From an archaeon (GTDB taxonomy: Archaea > Thermoplasmatota > Thermoplasmata > Methanomassiliicoccales > Methanomethylophilaceae), in contig JAKSHV010000022.1 of assembly GCA_024399225.1 (NCBI GenBank), positions 1 through 10,225 of the forward strand: a stretch of DNA of 10,225 nt, written 5' to 3'. The position numbers were made by a program, and so were the translations under genes. Of the stretch, positions 5,390 through 10,225 are shown in pieces. The stretch's first letter is position 1. Each line of letters starts with the position of its first letter. Below the pieces are notes generated by a model that was not told the origin of the DNA, did not search any database, and worked only from the letters and a program-made list of their open reading frames with translations.

Positions 5390-5797
5390 ATGAGCCAGAC
5401 AGAGGAAATTCCCCGCACCGTTCCCGGAGTAGAGCTGTTTTTCGGAGAGAGCGTCGCCCAGTATCTGGCGGAGATTTCCGAAGAAGCCTACAGTGCGGAA
5501 TCCTCTGCCGAAGGCTTCCTTCTGGGGAAACGTTTCACCGATTCCCAGGGCGAATATGCAGTGGTCAGCGGAGTCACACAGGATGTTGCAAAGGCCGGTC
5601 AGACCGTAGGGTGGTTCCGTTCCTCGGAATCCGGGAACGTCGTGACTCCGGGGGATCTCAGCAAGATCTACTCTCTGTTCGGATATTCACGTGTATACGT
5701 GATTATTATCGACAGTTCTGCTGAATCCATGGCGATGTACGTTGCGGAGAACGGTGTCGCAAGAAAAGTGAAGTCTGTTATGGTCGAGAATCTCTGA
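5390..5797 (+). CDS. JAB/MPN-like protein lacking JAMM metal ligands
   Basis: The 135-residue product has the outline of a JAB/MPN domain. G42-F-L-L-G matches the G-x-x-x-G strand-helix start. V73-G-W-F followed by S-S-E-S-G matches the V-G-W-Y-H-S-H-P-G region of Rpn11. T86-P-G-D89 matches S-x-x-D, and V102-Y-V-I-I-I-D108 and A115-M-Y match the later strands. Both zinc histidines are replaced (R77, S79), as is the following Pro (E80), and the catalytic Glu position before G42 is probably Ser39. It therefore looks like an inactive MPN- domain, comparable in kind to Rpn8 or eIF3f, not a peptidase. It is the last gene of the E1-Ubl-E2 run, starting 4 bases after the E2 stop, so a partner, scaffold or Ubl-binding role is a reasonable guess. 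The reading frame is intact, so it is not an obvious pseudogene. Homology rests on by-eye alignment. Confidence 0.68.
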   Translation: MSQTEEIPRTVPGVELFFGESVAQYLAEISEEAYSAESSAEGFLLGKRFTDSQGEYAVVSGVTQDVAKAGQTVGWFRSSESGNVVTPGDLSKIYSLFGYSRVYVIIIDSSAESMAMYVAENGVARKVKSVMVENL

Positions 5798-6334
5798 TCA
5801 GACCCAGATGGCGTGTTTGTTACGCATATCGGTCTCTGTGGATTCCATTTTGCGCATGAGTTCTGGCACGAGAGTGTCGAAGAAAAGCAGTGTGGCATCC
5901 TCGAAAATTGTTCCAAGGGGGGCATAGATGGATGCCTTCTCGTCCGATTTGGGTTTGACAATGATTACAGTATCGGAGTTCTTGGCAAGGTTGCTGCTTT
6001 TGTGGGCAGTAACCGATACCACATGGACCCCAAGGTGTCTGGAGATCTCTGCGGTCTTGACAACCGACATGGTCTTACCTGTATTGGAGATGAGAATCAT
6101 CAGATCGTCCTTCTCCAGGATGGGCGTGGTCATGTCTCCGACGAAATAAACCTTCAGACCAAGTTGTACAAGGCGGATTGCAAAGGTCTGTCCGACAAGG
6201 CCGGACCTTCCGACCCCGAATACGAAGATACGTTTCTTTGAAACGATGAGGTCGGTCAAAATGGTTTTTTGATCCTCGGAAATACCTGCCAGGGCTTCGG
6301 TGCAGCTCCTGGTCAGGTATTCGAGGGTGTTCAT
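5798..6334 (-). CDS. hxlB: 6-phospho-3-hexuloisomerase (SIS domain)
   Basis: The 178-residue protein consists of one SIS sugar-isomerase domain of the PHI (MJ1247-like) type. It interconverts 3-hexulose 6-phosphate and fructose 6-phosphate; in methanogens this works with hexulose-phosphate synthase to make ribulose 5-phosphate. Recognisable pieces are F-G-V-G-R-S-G-L-V-G (about 39-48), V-G-D-M-T-T-P, the phosphate-loop-like I-S-N-T-G-K-T, and the C-terminal H-A-I-W ending typical of the family. The S-G-S-G-E-T form common in PHI is here S-N-T-G-K-T. No hexulose-phosphate synthase gene is next to it. It starts 4 bases after the TIM-barrel gene behind a GTGATTTC sequence, and its stop abuts the stop of the MPN-like gene with no base between. 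Confidence 0.9.
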   Translation of the reverse strand: MNTLEYLTRSCTEALAGISEDQKTILTDLIVSKKRIFVFGVGRSGLVGQTFAIRLVQLGLKVYFVGDMTTPILEKDDLMILISNTGKTMSVVKTAEISRHLGVHVVSVTAHKSSNLAKNSDTVIIVKPKSDEKASIYAPLGTIFEDATLLFFDTLVPELMRKMESTETDMRNKHAIWV

Positions 6335-6338
6335 GAAA

Positions 6339-7454
6339 TCACTCGCTTTCAGGTTCTTCGGCGGCTGCCGCTTCCTGTTCCTCGAGTTTCTTCTTGTCCT
6401 CTTTGAGCTGTTTGGCGGCCTTCTTGGAAAGCACCCTCTCGGTGAGAGTCCTCATGTAGACCGCATCGTGCTCAAGAAGAGGTGAGGAGGAAATAAGGGT
6501 AATCTCGGGCTTGAGATCGGCAAGTGCCTCTGCAAGCCTCTCGAACCTAATCTCTCCTTTCTTCAGGGGAGTGAGCCATTTCTCGTTTCCTTCGGGGTCG
6601 AACTCGACGTTAGAGAAGGATGCGTAGACCCCCTTGTCACCGCAGAATGATGCGAACTCGCTGATGAGGTCGACGAAATCACTAGAGGTGTTGAGGGAAC
6701 CTTTGGTCCTGGCCTGATAGTGGGGGAAGTTGAGTACGGGGGTGAGACCCTCGATATCGTCACACAGCTGGAAGATCTGTTCGGTGGAACCGAATACGTC
6801 CTGCTGTCCGGTGACCTCGATTCCCAGACGGGGTTTGAGGCCGACGGAGGTCCACCAATCCATGATGTTTCCGAGATTGTTGTAGATGTTTTCCTCGGTC
6901 TGTTCCCTGCTCCTCTTCTTGTCGTCATACAGTCCGACATTGGTTACGACGATGTCTCCGTCGAGGGCATCGAGGATGACTCCTGCCTGCCTGACGGTCT
7001 CGAAGTACTGGTTTGCAAGGTTAGCCTCCTCCTCATTTTCGGAGAACATGTCGGAGCCGAGGTCCATGTAGTAAGGGGTGTGGAGAGACAGCTTGACATC
7101 ATGCCTCTTTGCCATCTGTCCCAGGGGGTAGAGATCATTGAAGCATGCAGCAACTCCTGCAGGCATTCTGACAAGGTTGTCCTCGTCTTCGATTATCTCA
7201 TCTGGGTCATAGATGATATCCACCATTCCGTCGACTTCTCTCTCGATACCGACGACGAATCCGGATTCTGCATCGAGATCCTTGATGGTCTTTCCGACCT
7301 CGAAGTCCTCATCGGGTGCATCGGGGTAGGTCTTGGGCCTGACCATCTGGATTTCAAGTGCTGTAAGTGCAAGATTGTGAACATCCTCAATTCCGTCTTT
7401 CAAGGTGCGACCTTTACAGGACAGCGGGATACCAGCGGGACCGTATCTTATCAT
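6339..7454 (-). CDS. Endonuclease IV-like / xylose-isomerase-like TIM-barrel protein
   Basis: The 371-residue protein begins Y-G-P-A-G-I-P-L-S-C-K-G and contains a TIM barrel related to endonuclease IV (Nfo) and sugar-phosphate isomerases. By eye, Nfo-type metal ligands are partly kept: H125 in S-L-H-T-P-Y, E213 in G-I-E-V-T-G and H245 in N-F-P-H. N172 stands where the second Nfo histidine is expected, N242 replaces the usual Asp, and no D-x-H pair is obvious near V-Y-A-S-F-S-N. It is about 90 residues longer than typical Nfo, with an acidic insertion at about 41-105 and a charged, probably disordered tail from about 347 (K/E then A/E rich). AP-endonuclease activity is therefore doubtful; another phosphosugar or hydrolase role is possible. 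It is the first gene of the unit with hxlB. The ATG follows GTGAT. Confidence 0.72.
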   Translation of the reverse strand: MIRYGPAGIPLSCKGRTLKDGIEDVHNLALTALEIQMVRPKTYPDAPDEDFEVGKTIKDLDAESGFVVGIEREVDGMVDIIYDPDEIIEDEDNLVRMPAGVAACFNDLYPLGQMAKRHDVKLSLHTPYYMDLGSDMFSENEEEANLANQYFETVRQAGVILDALDGDIVVTNVGLYDDKKRSREQTEENIYNNLGNIMDWWTSVGLKPRLGIEVTGQQDVFGSTEQIFQLCDDIEGLTPVLNFPHYQARTKGSLNTSSDFVDLISEFASFCGDKGVYASFSNVEFDPEGNEKWLTPLKKGEIRFERLAEALADLKPEITLISSSPLLEHDAVYMRTLTERVLSKKAAKQLKEDKKKLEEQEAAAAEEPESE

Positions 7455-7527
7455 GGATTATCACTAAGTACGCCCACAATGTGCCTGGGGTATTAATGTT
7501 TTGCACCAATGCACTCGTATTATTACC

Positions 7528-7535
7528 TATAATAA
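7528..7535 (-). promoter_or_regulatory. Possible TATA box for the TIM-barrel/hxlB unit
   Basis: The minus strand reads TTATTATA, which would start transcription near 7506 and leave a leader of about 50 bases. A second AT-rich stretch at about 7490-7500 could instead give a leader of about 14 bases. The choice is open. Confidence 0.3.
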
Positions 7536-7554
7536 GCTCGTACGCGCACATACC

Positions 7555-7562
7555 TTTATTAA
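7555..7562 (+). promoter_or_regulatory. TATA box for the ribosomal protein operon
   Basis: TTTATTAA is preceded by CC and sits 53 bases before ATG 7611. A start about 25 bases downstream gives a leader of roughly 27 bases containing GGGAG (7596-7600). The whole 156-base gap 7455-7610 holds only the divergent promoters of the flanking units; no gene was seen in it. Confidence 0.5.
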
Positions 7563-7610
7563 GAAGTCCACCATAGCGCGAGCTACCGATTTGTCGGGAG
7601 AGTCAGAAAA

Positions 7611-7976
7611 ATGAGCAACAACTGTTCTAAGACTAACCCCCAGCTTGTCGCCATGATCAACGATCTTAAGGCCAAGACTAGGGAGAACAACGCTGCAATC
7701 TGGCGAGACATCGCGCTTAGGCTCGAGGCACCCTCTAGGGTGTGGGCCGAGGCGAACCTCAGCAAGATTGAGAAACACGCCGCAGACGGAGAGACCATCA
7801 TCGTACCCGGTAAGGTCCTCGCAGCAGGCGAGATCAGCAAGAAAGTGAACGTTGCAGCCTACAGCTTCAGTGCAAAGGCCGCAGCAGCAATCGTCGCAGC
7901 AGGCGGAAAGACCATGACCATCTACGAGCTCATGGAAGAGAACCCTACTGGATCCAAAGTTAGGATTATGGGATGA
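7611..7976 (+). CDS. rpl18e: 50S ribosomal protein L18e
   Basis: The 121-residue protein is L18e (eL18), found in archaea and eukaryotes and related in fold to bacterial L15. Recognisable stretches are N-P-Q-L, A-I-W-R-D-I-A, the strand T-I-I-V-P-G-K-V-L-A-A-G and the alanine-rich A-Y-S-F-S-A-K-A-A-A-A-I. It opens the conserved archaeal cluster L18e-L13-S9-RpoN. Its TGA is part of GATGATTCA, which leads to the L13 start 5 bases later. Confidence 0.95.
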   Translation: MSNNCSKTNPQLVAMINDLKAKTRENNAAIWRDIALRLEAPSRVWAEANLSKIEKHAADGETIIVPGKVLAAGEISKKVNVAAYSFSAKAAAAIVAAGGKTMTIYELMEENPTGSKVRIMG

Positions 7977-7981
7977 TTCAA

Positions 7982-8407
7982 ATGGTTACCGTAATCGATG
8001 GAAAAGCACTCATCTACGGAAGGCTTGCAAGCGAAGTCGCAAACAAGATCCTTGCAGGTGAGGAAGTTGTCGTCCTCAACGCTGAGCAGATCATCGTCAC
8101 TGGTGAGAAGAGCGAGGTCTTCGCCGAGTTCAAGCACAAAGTTGACGTCGGAGAGGTTACCAAGAGGAAAGGACCGTTCTACCCCCGCAGGGCAGACCTT
8201 CTCTTCAAGAGATGCGTCAAGGGAATGATCCCCCGCTACACCACCACTGGAAGGGAAGCATACAGGGCACTTCATGTCTTCGTAGGAATCCCCAAACAGT
8301 TCGAGACCGCAGACAAAGTCAAGGTCGACGCAGCAGTCAAAGCACCTCAGTGCAAATACGTAACCCTGGGAGAGATCTCTGAGTACCTGGGTTCTAAGAT
8401 TAGGTGA
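7982..8407 (+). CDS. rpl13: 50S ribosomal protein L13
   Basis: The 141-residue protein is archaeal L13 (uL13). It has V-I-D-G-K-A-L-I-Y-G-R-L-A-S at the N-terminus, K-R-K-G-P-F-Y-P-R-R-A-D in the middle and R-G-M-I-P-like K-G-M-I-P-R-Y. ATG 7982 is preferred over ATG 7973 (three residues longer, overlapping the L18e stop), because the same ATTCAAATG context marks the starts of S9 and, with one change, the HdrD-like gene. Its own TGA is embedded in AGGTGATT, the likely Shine-Dalgarno of S9. Confidence 0.94.
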   Translation: MVTVIDGKALIYGRLASEVANKILAGEEVVVLNAEQIIVTGEKSEVFAEFKHKVDVGEVTKRKGPFYPRRADLLFKRCVKGMIPRYTTTGREAYRALHVFVGIPKQFETADKVKVDAAVKAPQCKYVTLGEISEYLGSKIR

Positions 8408-8412
8408 TTCAA

Positions 8413-8811
8413 ATGGATGCAGTCAACACTAGTGGAAAGAGGAAGACCGCAATCGCCAGGGCAGTCGTAAAAGAGGGAACCGGAAAGGTCACCATCAACA
8501 AGACTCCCCTCGCTATCTACACCCCTGAGCTCGCAAGGCTCAAGGTCGAGGAACCCCTCCAGCTTGTTCCCGAGAAAGCCGCAAAGGTCGACATCGCCGT
8601 CCTCGTTCAGGGCGGAGGAGTCATGGGACAGGCAGCAGCCATCAGGACCGCAGTCGCAAGGGGACTCGTCGCATACTACAAGGACGAGGAACTTGAGGCA
8701 CTCTTCAGGGCATACGACAGGACCCTCATCGTCAACGATGACAGGAACAAGATGCCTAAGAAGCCCATGGGACCTGGCGCACGTGCAAAGAAGCAGAAGT
8801 CCTACAGGTGA
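8413..8811 (+). CDS. rps9: 30S ribosomal protein S9
   Basis: The 132-residue protein is archaeal S9 (uS9). The N-terminus has S-G-K-R-K-T-A-I-A-R, the middle V-Q-G-G-G-V-M-G-Q-A-A-A-I-R, and the end G-A-R-A-K-K-Q-K-S-Y-R, the conserved tail that reaches the P-site tRNA. ATG 8413 is chosen over GTG 8404 because AGGTGATT lies just upstream of it. The stop TGA is in turn part of AGGTGATTT before RpoN. Confidence 0.95.
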   Translation: MDAVNTSGKRKTAIARAVVKEGTGKVTINKTPLAIYTPELARLKVEEPLQLVPEKAAKVDIAVLVQGGGVMGQAAAIRTAVARGLVAYYKDEELEALFRAYDRTLIVNDDRNKMPKKPMGPGARAKKQKSYR

Positions 8812-8817
8812 TTTCGC

Positions 8818-9009
8818 ATGATAATACCGGTGAGATGCTTTACTTGCGGAAAAGTGGTCGGTTCTGCCTACCCCGAGTACGATAAGCGCGTCAAAATGGG
8901 CGAGGACGCAAAGTCCGTCCTCGATGAAATGGGTTTCGAGAGATACTGCTGCCGCAGGATGATCGTCGCCCACGCCGATCTCATCGCCGATATCGCCAAA
9001 CTCGGATGA
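8818..9009 (+). CDS. rpoN: DNA-directed RNA polymerase subunit N (Rpo10)
   Basis: This 63-residue subunit, homologous to eukaryotic Rpb10, binds one zinc through C7-x2-C10 and the adjacent C44-C45, all present, in the family motifs R-C-F-T-C-G-K and R-Y-C-C-R-R-M. It closes the visible ribosomal protein cluster, following S9 by 6 bases with AGGTGATTT as the likely ribosome binding site. RpoK and enolase, which often follow in other archaea, are absent here; a tRNA gene follows instead. Confidence 0.95.
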   Translation: MIIPVRCFTCGKVVGSAYPEYDKRVKMGEDAKSVLDEMGFERYCCRRMIVAHADLIADIAKLG

Positions 9010-9023
9010 AACCCATCCGGGTT
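9010..9023 (+). terminator. Small hairpin after rpoN
   Basis: AACCC-ATCC-GGGTT forms a 5-bp stem with a 4-base loop starting directly after the rpoN stop. No T-run follows, so a terminator role is weakly supported. Confidence 0.2.
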
Positions 9024-9038
9024 CGGCACACGTAAACT

Positions 9039-9047
9039 ATTTAAACT
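9039..9047 (+). promoter_or_regulatory. TATA box for tRNA-Pro
   Basis: TATTTAAAC is centred about 29 bases upstream of the first tRNA base, giving a transcript with only a few extra 5' bases. This is the strongest TATA-like element in the 62-base gap after rpoN. Confidence 0.6.
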
Positions 9048-9071
9048 AAACCACTTATCCAGTCTTTACAC

Positions 9072-9147
9072 GGGCCCTTGGGGTAGCTTGGTATCCTTCA
9101 TGCTTGGGGTGCATGTGACCCCGGTTCAAATCCGAGGGGGCCCACCA
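9072..9147 (+). tRNA. tRNA-Pro (anticodon GGG)
   Basis: The 76 bases fold as a cloverleaf. The acceptor stem is GGGCCCT/GGGGCCC with one T-G wobble, and the discriminator is A. The D loop has AGCTTGGT. The anticodon stem CATGC/GCATG closes a 7-base loop TTGGGGT with anticodon GGG, which reads proline codons CCC and CCT. The T arm is CCCGG-TTCAAAT-CCGAG with one C-A mismatch (position 50 to 64). The 3' CCA is encoded. No intron is present. Confidence 0.95.
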
Positions 9148-9148
9148 C

Positions 9149-9153
9149 TTTTT
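9149..9153 (+). terminator. T-run after tRNA-Pro
   Basis: Five T residues start two bases after the encoded CCA end, the usual form of an archaeal T-stretch terminator for a short stable RNA. The following 58 bases up to 9211 contain only the next gene's promoter. Confidence 0.5.
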
Positions 9154-9184
9154 AAAATTCTCTGATTGATTCTTCATTCGGTTC

Positions 9185-9189
9185 TTATA
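9185..9189 (+). promoter_or_regulatory. TATA box for the five-helix membrane protein gene
   Basis: TTATA in the context TTCTTATAC is centred 25 bases before ATG 9212. This supports ATG 9212 as a leaderless start rather than the in-frame GTG at 9197. Confidence 0.5.
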
Positions 9190-9211
9190 CTGTTGTGTGT
9201 TTTCGGGATTT

Positions 9212-9874
9212 ATGGCACGTGAAGGGATACTTTCCCGCTTGGATCCGGAATTGGTGATCCAGGAGGCTATGTATGGCTTCATCATGGCATTGACCTTGGT
9301 GACCACTGCACAGCTGGGTATATTCACTTATGCGAGCCGTTACGACCTCATCCTTGCGATTATCGGAATGGATTTTGTATGGGGTGCGATAGACATGTAC
9401 ATCTTTTACAGAGGGGACGTCATGGCATATCACCGTAGACTGAAGAAGTACTCCGAAGCAGTAGCCTTAGAATCTGATACAGCTAAGAAAGACATGCTTC
9501 GTGATGAGTTCCACGGGACAATGTTCGAGTTCGCCGATGACTTGAGTCGTGATAAGATACTTGATACATTTTTGTCGGCGGACTTCACTGATTTTGAGAA
9601 TCTCAGCCGCAGCAAACGTCACTATCTCTTCAACGCGATAACCGCATTCTTTGTCACAATGCTAACTGTCGTTCCATCCATTGTTGCTCTCTGGTTCTTC
9701 GAGGACTACACTACTGCACTTTTCTGTTCATCAGTGGTGTCTGCATTTGCATTGTTCTTCACTGGGTATCTCATGGCTCCCGATACTACTCTCAAAGTAC
9801 GTGTGACAACCGGTCTGGTGACCGCAGGCATCGCACTGCTTTTCACTATATTTGCAGCCTATTTCGGGGGATGA
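9212..9874 (+). CDS. Five-helix membrane protein, possibly VIT1/CCC1-like
   Basis: The 220-residue product has likely transmembrane helices at about 17-37, 45-66, 142-163, 169-189 and 199-218. A soluble acidic/charged region of about 75 residues lies between helices 2 and 3. The N-terminal L-D-P-E-L-V-I-Q-E-A-M-Y-G and D-F-V-W-G-A-I-D motifs around helices 1 and 2, and the overall layout (two helices, cytoplasmic insert, three helices), recall the VIT1/CCC1 iron/manganese transporter family. In VIT proteins the insert holds metal-binding glutamates; here E99, E106 and E129 are candidates. The family call is tentative. ATG 9212 fits a leaderless start, while the GTG 9197 reading would add five residues. 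No operon partner is evident: a tRNA lies upstream and a separately promoted gene downstream. Confidence 0.6.
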   Translation: MAREGILSRLDPELVIQEAMYGFIMALTLVTTAQLGIFTYASRYDLILAIIGMDFVWGAIDMYIFYRGDVMAYHRRLKKYSEAVALESDTAKKDMLRDEFHGTMFEFADDLSRDKILDTFLSADFTDFENLSRSKRHYLFNAITAFFVTMLTVVPSIVALWFFEDYTTALFCSSVVSAFALFFTGYLMAPDTTLKVRVTTGLVTAGIALLFTIFAAYFGG

Positions 9875-9879
9875 TTTAT
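9875..9879 (+). promoter_or_regulatory. TATA-like element for the nitroreductase gene
   Basis: TTTAT, directly after the stop of the membrane protein gene, is centred 26 bases before ATG 9903, again the spacing of a leaderless start. The element is short, so support comes mostly from spacing. Confidence 0.4.
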
Positions 9880-9902
9880 GTGACAATCCGTAATGTAGTA
9901 AC

Positions 9903-10225
9903 ATGGACTTCAAAGAACTGATCTCCCGCAGGCAGAGCTGCCGTTCATTCGACCCCACCAAGGATGTTGAGGACGACAAGCTCATGGCATGTATCGAAGC
10001 AGCCAAACTTGCACCTTCTGCAGTAAACGACCAGCCTTATGATATCTGGGTGGCAAAAGGCGAGAAGGCAGCAGCACTTTTCGAGACCTTCTCTGGATTC
10101 AACAAGTTCGCCAAGAACTGTCCTGTATTCGTCGTATTCACCGACGCCCCCTTCAAGTGCGAGCGTCTCGGTGAGCCCGGCGGATCCGGTATCGATTACC
10201 ACGCACAGGATGTCGGAGAGAGCAT
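9903..10225 (+). CDS. Nitroreductase-family protein, 5' part
   Basis: At least 107 residues are visible and the frame stays open to the window edge. The N-terminus has I-S-R-R-Q-S-C-R-S-F (about 6-15), the FMN-phosphate-binding arginine motif of the NfsA/NfsB-like flavoprotein family, followed by A-P-S-A-V-N-D-Q-P-Y, another family hallmark. Such proteins bind FMN, act as dimers and transfer hydride from NAD(P)H or other donors to varied substrates. The substrate cannot be predicted, and whether a ferredoxin domain or other extension follows is outside the window. No Shine-Dalgarno precedes ATG 9903; the TATA spacing suggests a leaderless message with its own promoter. Confidence 0.88.
   Translation, partial: MDFKELISRRQSCRSFDPTKDVEDDKLMACIEAAKLAPSAVNDQPYDIWVAKGEKAAALFETFSGFNKFAKNCPVFVVFTDAPFKCERLGEPGGSGIDYHAQDVGES

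Noticed and set aside
3942..5797. Cassette as a CBASS or Bil antiviral operon
   Set aside because: No CD-NTase, effector or other defence gene is adjacent, the gene order differs from Bil as I recall it, and the JAB member lacks its catalytic motif. The resemblance is in enzyme classes only.
5390..5797. JAB-like gene as a pseudogene
   Set aside because: The frame is intact, the length suits a single domain and the coupling to the E2 gene is kept; only catalytic residues are missing.
6720..7496. 258-codon plus-strand open frame opposite the TIM-barrel gene
   Set aside because: It spans the promoter gap of the real gene, has no ribosome-binding site of its own and yields no domain pattern; it is an antisense shadow.
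8347..8973. 208-codon minus-strand open frame across S9 and rpoN
   Set aside because: It crosses two clear conserved genes and their junction, so it cannot be an independent gene of the usual kind.
1..10225. CRISPR arrays, insertion sequences, attachment sites or integrase remnants
   Set aside because: No repeated direct or inverted units, transposase-like frames or tRNA-end duplications were seen; the tRNA-Pro 3' end is not repeated downstream within the window.

Overview
The window looks like the chromosome of a methanogenic archaeon of the Thermoplasmatota, most likely a Methanomassiliicoccales member. This rests on archaeal-type ribosomal and RNA polymerase genes (L18e, L13, S9, RpoN), an HdrD-type disulfide reductase subunit with two complete CCG motifs, archaeal TATA boxes about 25 bases from apparently leaderless starts, and stop codon use. 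Of 17 visible stop codons, 16 are TGA, one is TAA and none is TAG, which fits a lineage that reads TAG as pyrrolysine. The taxonomic call is an inference, not a database result.

Layout. 1-2142 (+): a tightly overlapping run with the 3' end of a LarA-like gene, an HdrD/GlcF-like iron-sulfur protein and a dihydropteroate synthase. 2154-3883 (-): three genes for membrane-associated proteins, namely a DUF2116-like zinc-ribbon tail-anchored protein, an unrecognised anchored extracytoplasmic protein and an unrecognised four-helix membrane protein. 3942-5797 (+): four overlapping or closely packed genes forming a compact ubiquitin-like conjugation cassette: E1-like activating enzyme, ubiquitin-like protein ending in Gly-Gly, E2-like enzyme with HPN motif and catalytic-type cysteine, and a JAB/MPN-like protein that has lost the JAMM metal ligands. 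5798-7454 (-): 6-phospho-3-hexuloisomerase and an endonuclease IV-like TIM-barrel protein. 7611-9009 (+): the archaeal L18e-L13-S9-RpoN operon. Then come tRNA-Pro(GGG), a five-helix membrane protein and the start of a nitroreductase-family gene that runs off the window.

The highlight is the E1-Ubl-E2-MPN cassette. Archaea generally carry ubiquitin-like modifiers activated by an E1 without any E2. A cassette with an HPN-type E2 is unusual and resembles eukaryotic ubiquitin or NEDD8 machinery and the predicted bacterial conjugation operons (CBASS Cap2/Cap3, Bil). Here no E3 gene and no active deconjugase are visible; the JAB-like member appears to be a pseudoenzyme. The cassette diverges from the zinc-ribbon gene across a symmetric TATA element that could serve both directions.

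Two translation styles alternate: leaderless starts behind TATA boxes for first genes, and, within operons, a stop codon embedded in a GGTGATT-like Shine-Dalgarno sequence 4 to 6 bases before the next ATG. No mobile elements, CRISPR arrays or long repeats were seen.
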